Source: Sporopachydermia quercuum (lineage: Eukaryota > Ascomycota > Sporopachydermiomycetes > Sporopachydermiales > Sporopachydermiaceae). From it: 64,000 bases of DNA. The notes below the pieces were generated by a model, which did no database searches, was not told where the DNA came from, and saw only the letters and a program-made list of their open reading frames with translations. The stretch spans positions 868,001 through 932,000 of the forward strand of contig BCGN01000008.1 in NCBI GenBank assembly GCA_001599295.1. Direction: 5' to 3'. How positions within the stretch are numbered: position 1 is the stretch's first letter; each line of letters starts with the position of its first letter. A program made the translations under genes and the position numbers. Shown here piece after piece: positions 34,382-45,381 of this stretch.

Positions 34382-35027
34382 GACCAGGTCACTCTAGTGA
34401 GCTGAATTCTAATATATTGTTAATATAGATGTGATGATAAAGATAGTTGATCTAATGTTGAAAACAGCATGAAAATGATCTGCTTAATTGTTAATTGTTG
34501 ATTCAATTAAGTAGATAGATCAATGATAAATTGGATAATTCTGAAATAAATATCAACAGTCTCATTACAGGGCATGCAGTTGTAATTATGAAATGTCCAG
34601 AAATATTTCACTTCTTCCCGGACAGACCCGATAATAGGCCAGGTCCTGGTAATCAGGACCCGAAGACGACCCAGGTAATTGTCCACTGTCCGGGGTAAGA
34701 CTATTGAGTCTCGACTCCACTGGGTTTTGGGACAAGCAAATCAAATCAAATCAAATAGGGCATTTAATGAAGTTATGGCTTTTTACCGTTCTACTAATTG
34801 CTAGATTATCATGTTGGCAGAATGTTGTCGTAAGAGTTACACCTTGCTCTCTGACTAAGTGGGTTTCTAGTCACACGATTGGTATTGTTTGAGCGCTGTA
34901 ACATAGTCGTTTCATAGCCGATAGTTGTTTAACAATTCACCGTTGGTACACCTTGGACCTTTGCTATCGAAAGAGCTCTTTTAATTTCTATTTTAACATC
35001 TGTTGATATCATTTGTCATTTCCTACG
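34382..35027. other. Divergent ARP10-NUC1 promoter region
   Basis: 646 bp. It contains a GC-rich nested inverted repeat (34617-34694, separate entry), then four CAAAT-type pentamers at about 34737-34757. A 62-codon frame at 34704 is not protein-like. No gene seen. Confidence 0.55.
34617..34694. repeat. GC-rich nested inverted repeat in the ARP10-NUC1 promoter
   Basis: Outer arms CCCGGACA (34617-34624) and TGTCCGGG (34687-34694) enclose a perfect inner hairpin GGTCCTG-gtaat-CAGGACC (34642-34660). The 78-bp patch is much richer in GC than its flanks. Paired CGG/CCG half-sites could suit zinc-cluster regulators; a hairpin RNA is also possible. Confidence 0.6.
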
Positions 35028-36707
35028 ATGTTCAAATACTCTTTGCCTTTAGCTAGTGCAGGAATTGCGAACTTCTTCTTGGGATTCGGAAGGTCCCATC
35101 CAAGTCATCCAACAGGATCAGAAGTCTCACCGGGTGCCGGTGGGTTCCCTGGTAACAATAATAACAACGATGATGACAAAAAGAAGGATTCAATTAAAAA
35201 TGGCAATTTAGCGGTTGTAGATGAAAACGCACCATCAGTTCCTGCAGTACCTGATGCTTTAGTTAATCCCTCAGGGTTTTTCAAGTATGGATTTCCTGGT
35301 CCCACACATGACTTAGAAATGAAGACAGAGTTTGTTAGTTGTTACGATAGAAGCACTAGAAATCCAAGCTGGGTAAGTTATTCCTTTGCATTTTTGCTGA
35401 TTTTACTGTACGAACTATGTGAAATTGAAGGACGGACTGTTTGTTCAAGATGACAAATGGATGCATCAAAAGAAGTAATGAAAAGATAGTTTGGTGTTGA
35501 TTGAACTCAGTACGCCACTGATATCAATGTGAAAACCAAGAAGAGAGTATGAATTTACATAAGAATTCAAATNCAATGCATTAGAGATGGTAGTATTTAG
35601 AGAATGAGGAAAACAGCTAGAGTGGCACTCTTTTCCATAGGAAAGATATACTAGAACATGTTATGATCCAAATGATTGGGTGAACAACAGTTTGTCTTAA
35701 GCTGAGGGTTATTAAGATTCCTGTACTTTATTCCTTGTGAGTACCATAAGGACAGTATACTATAATAATACTGCTTTGATCTACTTGTGTACTTCCATTT
35801 AATCCTGAATTTCGAATACCTTAGAAATGAAAACTCGATTGATCTGTTTTACTTCTTTCTCAACAACGGTGCACATTGTACCATTTCCTATTCTCTTTTA
35901 ATACTCTTACTAACATACCATAGGTAGTTGAACATATAACACCACAATCCTTGGAGAAAAAGGATTCAGGTGTTGATAGGAAGAAATCCACGTTCTTTGA
36001 AGACGAAGTGATTCCCCAAAAGTTCCGCGCACGTTTAGCTGATTATTTCAGATCGGGTTATGACAGAGGACATCAAGCACCAGCTGCTGATGCTAAGTTC
36101 TCTCAAAAGGCAATGGATGAAACATTTGCATTAACGAATATGTGTCCCCAAGTTGGGGAAGGCTTCAACAGGGATTATTGGTCACATTTTGAGATATTCT
36201 GTAGAGATTTGACCAAAAGTTATAACTCTATCCGCATTGTTACTGGCCCTTTATATTTACCAAGAAAATATCCTGATGGTAAATGGAGGGTATCCTATGA
36301 GTTAATAGGTAATCCACCTAACATTGCAGTTCCCACGTAAGTTTTATCGTTACGGAAATTGAGAATTATATGGGGAATTTGATAAAAAGACATATATCGG
36401 CAAACTAACAATTCATAGGCACTTCTTCAAAGTAATTGTTGCTGAGAGTCCCAAAACCAATCCTAGTTCTGATGCAGTAGCAGTTGGAGCATTTGTTTTA
36501 CCTAATGCACCAATACCAAATGATGTTCCATTGACGGAATTCGCAGTTCCTTTGGATTCAATTGAGAGATCTGCTGGACTTGAATTACTGACCAAATTGC
36601 CTGTGCAGAAAAGGAAGGAATTATGTAAAGAAGTTGACTGCCTGTTAGTTATTAGACAGTTCAACAAAAACAAGGATTTATTAGCATTACCAGCAGCAAA
36701 GAAATAA
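35028..36707 (+). CDS. NUC1: Mitochondrial DNA/RNA nuclease Nuc1 (EndoG family), three exons
   Basis: Sugar-nonspecific beta-beta-alpha-metal nuclease of the mitochondrial inner membrane, homologue of EndoG, linked to mitochondrial recombination and cell death. Exons 35028-35372, 35924-36336 and 36419-36707; 348 residues. The start is the ATG at 35028; the frame runs 15 nt further up without an ATG. Intron 1 is 551 nt (GTAAGT, branch TACTAAC-like near 35908, TAG) and intron 2 is 82 nt (GTAAGT, ACTAACAATTCATAG). The joins restore NPSW-VVEHITPQSL and AVPT-HFFKVIVAE, as in S. cerevisiae Nuc1. The catalytic motif DRGHQAPAADAKFSQ (about residues 161-175) includes the His general base. The N-terminus is a mitochondrial signal/anchor, then a Gly/Asn/Asp-rich linker. 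Confidence 0.95.
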
Positions 36708-38624
36708 ACTGAGGACTACATGAAGGTAACAGAAAGTGATCCTGTTGTGATAATGAAAAAAAAATAATTTTTTGTTCTTCATTATGTTGATCATAACTTA
36801 TATTTGCATTTGCATAAACGTATAACCCAGTGCATAAGATTAGATGCTTCAATCAATAGCAGTTGGTTTCATCTGGATCTTATATTCATTGAATGAATTA
36901 GATACATCCTTTTTCAAAGTATTTTCATTCTGTATTATATTGAGTTGGTACTATTTTCTATGAGCTGTAATGTAAATTCAAATCATTCACTGTAGATCAT
37001 ATTTATTTGAGTCGAAAATTCGATCTCCAAATAGAGTTATAGTGATACCGAATAAAGTTATTTTCTGAAATTGAGTTTCATCGAATCTGGACAAATCAAG
37101 AAGATAGTTTAACTTCGTTAGACTATACGAATTGTGAATACACAGAAAATTATTTCTATGACTCAATTGATAGTAATTTCTATATTGAAGAAGAGTTGAT
37201 GTATTAGATTTGGGAACTTTGAGAGTGGACTGATATCAGTGCAATCCACTTTAATCGGTTTCCTATGAAATCAAGGTAGGTTTTCCAGTGCATAAAGTTA
37301 TAACCTTATTAGCATGTACGTAATTCACTCTTTTTGAATCGCTAATCGCTTTTCCTACATACTAATTAAACTGAAAGAGCTGATCCTAGTTGCAGAACTA
37401 AAAAGATTAAATTCTCAATGCTTGACATGAAGTACTGATCTTCTTCAGCTAANTTTACGTACCAATTTCTTGACCGAGTACTCCCACCAGTATTCAAGCA
37501 TTAGTGCTTTGACGTTTAAGGCTACACGAATCTTATGCAATAATCCTAAGCGAATTGAAACTCTAATGAGAATATTCAGATGCAGTTTTCAAATGACTCA
37601 CTCGCTTGCTGCCTTAACATAAATAAGAATTTATGTGAATGAAACGGTTCAAACAATTACCTTGTTTTGAGTATTGACTGCCATTGTATTTAGTTGACCC
37701 AGCCAATCTTTGTAAGATCTTTTATAATCAACCGTTCAGATTTATCTTGACTGACTGTGATCTACTTAGTTTCCGATTGAAATATTGTGAAATATGAAAA
37801 CACAGTGTATGCTTTGATAAGTCTAAAATCCTATAAAACTTCACAGAGTACAAGGCAAAAAGAAAGAAAAAGCAAAAGAAAACATGAANCTCAGTGTGTT
37901 TAATGTATATCTATGATGAAACTAGAAATTTTACTAGAAATTTTCAATCATCTTTCTGATTGACTGCTGTCGTAGTATTTCAGTAGATTCCCCGAGAGGG
38001 ATATAGTTGAGGATAAACTTCCATTGTCATGATATAATAGCATCTATAGGCAAACCTTGTTTTATTTAAAGCGATACACATAGGCCTTCTCTGAAGCTAC
38101 ANATTTGACAACTAACAAGAATTATGGCTATATTATGTAATTTATTCAACCCACTCAGAGCTTGCTGGTTTTCACCGGTTTCTACTATTTTTTCTATCAT
38201 CTTTCCCGTCATAGCCGATCCTCCCAGGTCCTATATTAGACTCGTAATTTTATTCTAACTTGACCCAGTGCAAATTAGCTTAAATTATTTTGAGTTAAGA
38301 CGTGAGATTTAAGCTTTGGACCTTTACTTTTAATATCAAACCTTAAGTTGCCTAACAGAATNTGTTATTTTTTTCTTTCATCACCTGTCTCATATCATTC
38401 TACTACACCTTGCCTTGCCTTCTTTCTCTTTATACTATAAATCTACTCCCTGATCCTTCTTTTGAACTGTACTTACTTGAATTAAACGTATTACCGAATT
38501 CTTTAATGGTTTGTCGTTTGTAATTTATTTAGTCCTTGTATCTCATCAGAATTATTTCCGATTTAGATCCCAGCAATCAAATGGTTTCTATTTGACCTGC
38601 TCCAATTGAATAACCAATTAAGAG
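36708..38624. other. Intergenic region upstream of PYC1
   Basis: 1.9 kb with no supportable gene; open frames are short. Ns at 37453, 37889, 38102 and 38362. Pyrimidine-rich tracts near 38375-38450 may belong to the PYC1 promoter. Confidence 0.55.
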
Positions 38625-41600
38625 ATGTCCAAAGTCAAGATGGAATCAGAGGATGCTATTATGTCTAATATTAGACATAGTAGCATTATTCTAGATTCAA
38701 TGAATAAAATACTTGGTAAGTAATTCGAATTCTTACTGTTGTTTTTCTAAATGATCATAGTAGTATTCTAATAAATATCTTCATTTATCTAGTTGCCAAT
38801 CGTGGTGAGATCCGTATGTCATGAAAGGTTTAGTTTGGCTTAACTTTGAGTGCTGATTTTCACAGCATTTGAATAGTTAAGATAACCATTATAAGTAAAC
38901 AACATATAAATAGAGATGCTAACCACATGGTTGAAATCGATTGATCATTTGGTGTGCTTACCAACTGATTGATTTATCCTTTGGTTCATTCTTAACAGCT
39001 ATCAGAGTAAGTAATTTCTTGGTGATTTGGTGTGTTAGTAAGTGAACAGCAGAGAAAGAAACAAGGCTCGATTTCATTGGTATAGGAATAAGCTAGATAT
39101 CCATTCAGTAACATCAATGATGATATTATCAATTATGACATTCTAACATATGATGTTCAAATAGATTTTTAGGACTGCTCATGAATTGTCGATGCAAACA
39201 GTTGCAATTTATTCTCATGAGGATAGATTATCAATGCATAGGCTGAGTAAGTATATGTTTGATTGGACAGACCAAAAGTAAGAAAAGGCTAGAATCTGAT
39301 GATGTTAAGAATTTTGCTTGGATTATAATTCAGTGCTGTCGTCATTTCTTTAGGTTTTATTTTTTCCGCTGATTCATCCCTGTTAATGAAGGTTGGAGCA
39401 TGCAGGAGTAGTATCAAGCTTTTTGTATTGCTAGACCATCTGCACCTAAGCGATCAAATCATAAAATATTCAATCGACAAACAGTAACTTTTTAACTTTT
39501 TACACTCACAATGAGCTCTCACGACGAGCGAATTCATTCTAATTATAACATGTTCTTGTTCTTGCCTTGCCTTTCTTGATCTCTAAATGTAACCTTGTCA
39601 AACTGTTACTAACTATTAATAATTTACAGAAGCTGATGAAGCGTATGGATAACTTTGAACCTACATGGCTTGTATTATACCCCGGAAATTTGTATCCATA
39701 TCTAAATAAAACTCAATCTAACATTATTACCAGTTATGTCATTGGAAAGAAAGGCCAGTTCTCTCCTGTTCAAGCTTATCTTCAAATCGATGAGATCATA
39801 AAAATTGCCAAAGCTCATAACGTTAATATGATCCATCCTGGTTATGGATTCTTATCAGAGAATTCTCAATTTGCTAAAAAGGTAGAAGAGGCTGGTATTA
39901 CTTGGATTGGCCCTTCTTATGATATTATTGATGCTGTTGGTGACAAAGTGTCAGCCAGGTGCTTAGCGATTGCTAATGATGTTCCAGTAGTACCAGGAAC
40001 CCCTGGACCAATAGAAACCTTGCAGGAAGCTGAAGAGTTTGTCTCTAAATACGGTTATCCTATTATCATCAAAGCAGCATTTGGCGGTGGTGGCCGAGGC
40101 ATGAGAGTTGTTAATGAACATGAAAATCTGAAAGACTCTTTTCTTAGAGCCTCATCAGAAGCTAAAGCTGCTTTTGGTGATGGTACAGTTTTCATTGAAC
40201 GATTCTTACATAAACCAAAACATATCGAAGTCCAATTGCTAGCAGATAACCATGGTAATGTTATCCACCTGTTTGAAAGAGATTGTTCTGTCCAACGACG
40301 ACATCAGAAAGTTGTTGAAATAGCACCGGCTAAAGATCTACCGATTGAACTACGAAATTCTATTTTATCAGATGCAGTTAAATTAGCGAAGTCTGTCAAT
40401 TATCGTAATGCTGGTACAGCAGAATTTCTTGTTGATACTACAACAAATAAACATTATTTCATTGAAATCAATCCAAGAATTCAAGTAGAACATACAATCA
40501 CTGAGGAAATCACCGGAATTGATATTGTCGCTGCTCAGATTCAAATAGCTGCTGGGGCAACATTATCTCAACTCGGTTTAAATCAAGATAGAATATCTAC
40601 TAGAGGATTCTCTATTCAATGTAGAATCACAACTGAAGATCCATCAAAAGGATTCCAACCAGATACCGGTAAGATTGAGGTTTATAGGTCTGCTGGTGGA
40701 AATGGAGTTCGATTAGATGGCGGGAATGGATTTGCTGGTTCAATCATTTCACCACATTATGATTCAATGCTTGTGAAATGTTCATGTTCTGGTTCCACGT
40801 TTGAAATAACAAGGAGGAAAATGCTTAGATCTTTAGTTGAGTTTCGTATTCGTGGGGTTAAAACTAATATCCCTTTCCTATTAGCTCTATTAACTCATCC
40901 AGTATTCAAATCTGGTAAATGTTGGACCACTTTTATTGATGATACGCCATCATTATTTGAAATGGTGTCATCTAAAAACAGAGCTCAGAAACTGTTGAGT
41001 TATTTGAGTGATTTATGCGTCAATGGCTCATCAATCAAAGGTCAAATTGGCTATCCACAATTAAAGACTGAAGCAGTTCTTCCTCAATTGAATGATCCTA
41101 TCACCAATAAAGAAATCGATGTCAGTATTCCTTGCACTAAAGGTTGGAGGTCATTACTCCTTGAAAAAGGTCCTTCTGAATTTGCTAAAGCAGTTAGAAA
41201 CTATAATGGTTGTCTTATCATGGATACCACTTGGAGAGATGCCCATCAATCACTATTAGCAACGAGAGTTAGAACTATTGACCTTCTAGCAATAGCACCA
41301 ACCACTTCCTATGCTTTATCAAATGCGTTTGCTTTGGAATGCTGGGGTGGTGCTACTTTTGACGTTTCAATGAGATTTTTGCATGAGGATCCGTGGGATC
41401 GACTAAGGAGACTACGTAAACTAGTACCTAATATTCCTTTCCAGATGCTGCTTAGAGGTGCTAATGGTGTGGCTTATTCTTCCTTACCGGATAATGTAAT
41501 TGATCATTTTGTTAGACAGGCAAAGGAAAATGGTATTGATATCTTTAGAGTGTTTGATGCTTTGAACGATATTGAGCAGTTAAAAGTAGGTATCGAAGCA

Positions 41601-43058
41601 GTCAGAAAAGTCGGTGGTGTGATTGAAGCTACCCTTTGTTACTCTGGTGATATTCTGAACCCCCATAAAAAATACAATCTGGAATATTATATTAAGATGG
41701 TTGATAAAATCGTGTCTATTGGTACTCATTTTTTAGGTATCAAAGATATGGCAGGTACTTTAAAACCCGGTGCTGCTAAGCTTCTTATTTCTACAATTAG
41801 AAAGAAGTATCCTGATTTACCTATTCATGTTCATACTCACGATTCTGCTGGAACTGGCGTTGCATCAATGTGTTCAGCAGCTTTCTCTGGAGCTGATATT
41901 GTGGACGCTGCATCGAATTCAATGTCAGGATTAACGTCCCAACCATCAATATCAGCTATAATTGCTTCCTTACAAGGAACTATTGAAACAGGATTATCTC
42001 CACTTTACTTGCAATCAACTGATTCCTATTGGAGCCAAATTAGATTATTATATTCCTGTTTTGAAGCTGATTTGAAAGGCCCTGATCCTGATGTTTATGA
42101 ACATGAAATCCCTGGTGGTCAATTAACCAATTTGATATTCCAAGCCCAACAACTTGGCTTAGGAGATTTGTGGAAGGAAACNAAAAACGCATACAAAGAG
42201 GCCAATGCAATTTTGGGAGACATCATAAAAGTCACACCAACCTCAAAAGTTGTTGGGGACTTGGCCCAATTTATGGTTAGTAATAAATTGAGTGTTGATG
42301 ATGTTATTCGTGGGGCAAATCAATTGGATTTCCCTCAGTCTGTTTTGGATTATCTACAAGGATTAATGGGTAGACCTTATGGTGGATTCCCTGAGCCATT
42401 TAGAACAGAAGTCTTAAACGGCAAAAGAAGACGACTGAATGCCCGTCCTGGATTATCTTTGAAATCATATGATTTCAAGTCGATAAGGTTATCTCTTGAA
42501 AGCAGGTTTAATACAATCACTGAATGTGATATTGCTTCTTATAATATGTATCCGAAAGTTTATGAAGAATATAAGAAGATTGTAGAGAAGTACGGTGATT
42601 TAAGTGTACTTCCTACGAGGTATTTTCTTGCTCCCTTGGAAATTAATGAGGAGATTCAAGTTGAGATTGAACAAGGTAAAACATTGATTATAAAGCTAAT
42701 NGCTATCGGAGAGTTATCAAAGCAAACAGGGAAAAGAGAAGTGTATTTTGAATTGAATGGTGAAATGAGAAAAGTTACAGTTGAAGATAAAAGATCATCA
42801 ATTGAAAACGTTAGCAGAGTTAAAGCTGATATTCATAATCCAAATGAGATTGGAGCACCAATGGCAGGTGTTGTTGTTGAAGTTAGGGTCCATGAGGGTA
42901 GTGAAGTAAAGAAAGGTGATCCCGTCGCAGTTTTAAGTGCAATGAAAATGGAAATGATAATTTCTGCTCCAGTTTCTGGTTTTGTCAACACGTTATCTGT
43001 TAAAGAAGGTGATTCTGTTGATTCGATGGATTTGGTTTGTAAAATTGTTAATGGGTAG
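38625..43058 (+). CDS. PYC1: Pyruvate carboxylase, six exons with three tiny ones
   Basis: Biotin enzyme that makes oxaloacetate from pyruvate, bicarbonate and ATP; cytosolic in yeasts, feeding gluconeogenesis, aspartate and lipid precursors. Exons: 38625-38715, 38793-38813 (21 nt), 38999-39006 (8 nt), 39165-39246, 39630-39642 (13 nt), 39734-43058. Total 1179 residues (S. cerevisiae Pyc1 1178). The joins rebuild NKILVANRGEIPIRIFRTAH and RLKADEAYVIGKKGQF, invariant in the family. Domains: biotin carboxylase (GGGGRGMRVV, HPGYGFLSEN, EINPRIQVEHTITEEITG), carboxyltransferase from about residue 560 (MDTTWRDAHQSLLATRVRT, HVHTHDSAGT metal site), and a C-terminal biotinyl domain with AMKMEM, biotin on Lys1143. 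A second Met at codon 6 could also start translation. Introns are 77, 185, 158, 383 and 91 nt; the last has a weak GTATGG donor. Confidence 0.95.
38793..38813 (+). other. PYC1: PYC1 exon 2 (21 nt)
   Basis: TTGCCAATCGTGGTGAGATCC plus one base on each side encodes V-A-N-R-G-E-I-(P). It lies between acceptor TTTATCTAG and donor GTATGT. (Twenty-one bases: the first 20 are TTGCCAATCGTGGTGAGATC.). Confidence 0.92.
38999..39006 (+). other. PYC1: PYC1 exon 3 (8-nt microexon)
   Basis: CTATCAGA sits between acceptor TTCTTAACAG and donor GTAAGT. Joined to the C ending exon 2 it reads CCT-ATC-AGA, Pro-Ile-Arg, filling exactly the gap between GEI and IFRTAH in the invariant GEIPIRIFRTA. Eight bases is not a multiple of three, so skipping would shift the frame. 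Confidence 0.9.
39630..39642 (+). other. PYC1: PYC1 exon 5 (13-nt microexon)
   Basis: AAGCTGATGAAGC follows TTACTAAC...TTACAG and precedes a GTATGG donor. With the A ending exon 4 and the T opening exon 6 it encodes K-A-D-E-A, the ADEAY motif of biotin carboxylases. Confidence 0.9.
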
Positions 43059-44652
43059 AAGAATCTAAATTCGTCTATGTGAGTGTGATGTAATTAGGCT
43101 GGATATTTTGATTGACTTGAGTTTTTGGANTCTACCAACTTGTTAATTATAAATGAATTGATTAGATGATGATTACATATGAACAATTGTCTAAGAAACC
43201 TTCTTTTTTGTCATCTTCCTTTGATTAGTTTGGCGAAGTGTATATGCAGAAATCAGCATAGATAGAGTTAGATGCACAGCATATTGATGTTTCTGTTTGT
43301 TGTTCTTGTTATTAATATATTTGACTCATATATAACTATATTCTTATTTCTTGACATCGATTACGTCTATTGACCATGATTCTCGTACTAAAAACAAAGC
43401 AGTTTATACATATATATATATATGTATAGAAACATCAGTCCGTCGCTTTTCCTTTGTTACCATCATCCCCCTTACCAGAACCAAATTAAGTCCATTATCA
43501 GTTGTCGATGAACGGTACGCAAGGTACACTTGCAACTGACATATGCTTCATTGCTAATGTCCCTTTGCCGGAAGGAATAAATCTTATTAGCACGTTGAAC
43601 AAGATAATAGGAGAGGAAAAAGTGATAGCGTATTAGCAGATAAGAAACTGTTCGTTAATGTTGGTGTTGTGTTGGAGCTGGGCTATTTCAACAGAGACTC
43701 CAATCATCAGGAACAGTCTATTGTTTGGTCCATTAATAAAGAAAGAAACAATATGCCATATAGGAGACGTCATTAGGCAGCCCGTTCCAGGAGTATTATT
43801 CAGATTAAGTCCAAATAATAATCAGCCCAAATTCCCTATCGATAAAAGACAAATGACATATAATTGATTTTGTATTGATAATCAGTCTTAGATTCTAAAT
43901 GATCAAATAGCTGATTTTTGCAAAATAAGTTCAGGAGCTTGGACCAACAGCTATATCGATAGAAGGTTGTCACACAGAAGCAGATATGATAATAGTAAAA
44001 CGATCCTCAAGTTCTTTTATACTATTAGATCAGTTTTAAATATAGCAGTTGCCTAGATATTTCAATGCACGGCAATATTGGGTGTGCCTTTATGATATAC
44101 AGTCAACTAAACGATAGTTTTTCTTCCTAATAATACTGTTCTGTTGCTCACTTTTCATGACTAGACAATATTGCTGCCAAGGTTTTTTCATTAATCTTTC
44201 AAGAGCGCAAATGGTAACAACTACCAGCTTTAATACAAAATTATGATCTCGTATAAATGTCGAAACTTAGTAAAAGAATGATAGATGTCGGCATATATAA
44301 ATACAACATTATCGCAGCTATCATCGACAGGAATCCCAATACTAGCTTTTATCCAATGCTCAGAACAAACCAGCAGACCATATAGGTAAAATCGTCCTAT
44401 CAGTTGATTCTCTCAAATATAGAACTTTCACAAAAGTCTTACTGAAAGATGTGAGCAGTTCGTTCAATAATTGTTCATGCGTACCGAAAAGTAGTAATGG
44501 GTTTTTCCTCAGTTAAGCTAATGATTGCTCAAATCATTAAGCCGTAAACCAATAAATAGTCTTGAGTTTCAAAGATCATTATTCACAGGACTTTTTGTTC
44601 TGCATAATTGAATTGCTTTCTTGGCCTCACTCGTTATAAATTTCATCCTAAT
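43059..44652. other. Convergent spacer between PYC1 and DUO1
   Basis: 1.6 kb, long for convergent yeast genes. A perfect 24-bp AT palindrome with an inner (AT)n run lies at 43405-43428. No frame here resembles a protein (a 69-codon frame at 43658 was examined and left out). Confidence 0.5.
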
Positions 44653-45381
44653 TTAACTACCATACATCTTTCTTGGCTTGGGAATTCCACTAGGAGGTCC
44701 CATACTTCCTGCACTACTGGGTTTTGTCCTTCCTTTCGTAACAGCTCTTCCATTTGCAACGGTACGTTTTTGGGTAGGACCTACGACACCTGTGGTTCTA
44801 CCAGTAGAGCTGACATCATTCCCACTAGAACTAAGAGCTTTTCGTCCATAGACTCTNCTCTGCAGGACCTCCTCACGAGCCTTTTTCCGTTCTGAAATCT
44901 CTTGTTGTTTTTGTCGTTTCAACGCTTCTTCAGCTTCTTTCTTCTGTCGCTCTTGTTGTGCAATTGCTTCAATCCGTTGTAGCTCAGCTAAACGTACTTC
45001 ATAGTTCTCATCATCCTTTGTTGCCCCTTGCCAATGGGAATTAGATAATAATTGAGATGTATGCGCAGATTGAGACAAAATCAGAATCCACTGATTCAAA
45101 AGCGTATCAGTGGTTTGAGCTGCCTGCAACATATCTTGTAGATTACCATGCGATTTAGTTATGGCATCCAATACGTTTTCTGTTATGTTATTGACGTCTT
45201 GAAGTTCAAGTAATTCTTTCTCTAATGCCGAATTTCTTGCTTGAGAACAATCATGCGTATTGTCAGGAGCATTTTCAGGTATTCTGCTTGGGGTACCAAT
45301 GGTCAAAGGTATGGAATTTTTCATTGATTCTTTCAATTGAAGTAGAGCTGGTTCAAGCTCTTTCAGTTTATCAGATGACAT
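44653..45381 (-). CDS. DUO1: DASH/Dam1 complex subunit Duo1
   Basis: Subunit of the DASH ring that couples kinetochores to microtubule plus ends. 242 residues (S. cerevisiae 247), ATG at 45381. Central helices contain the Duo1 core TDTLLNQWILILSQSAHTSQ (about 91-110), comparable to ILDSWINIHSQAGYIHKLM of S. cerevisiae. A long charged coiled coil follows (about 127-176, RLAELQRIEAIAQQERQKK). The tail is basic and Ser/Gly-rich and ends SGIPKPRKMYGS, like the SGIP and RKMF features of the Duo1 tail. An MluI cell-cycle box lies 27 bp upstream. An N at 44857 is a third codon position. Overall identity is low, as usual for DASH subunits, but the motif order fits. Confidence 0.82.
   Translation of the reverse strand: MSSDKLKELEPALLQLKESMKNSIPLTIGTPSRIPENAPDNTHDCSQARNSALEKELLELQDVNNITENVLDAITKSHGNLQDMLQAAQTTDTLLNQWILILSQSAHTSQLLSNSHWQGATKDDENYEVRLAELQRIEAIAQQERQKKEAEEALKRQKQQEISERKKAREEVLQXRVYGRKALSSSGNDVSSTGRTTGVVGPTQKRTVANGRAVTKGRTKPSSAGSMGPPSGIPKPRKMYGS

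Noticed and set aside
39567-39733. Start of PYC1 at the beginning of the long open frame
   Set aside because: The residues before TSYVIGKKG do not match pyruvate carboxylase; they are intron sequence plus a microexon read in the wrong frame.
43658-43867. 69-codon frame in the PYC1-DUO1 spacer
   Set aside because: No family signal and poor composition for a protein.
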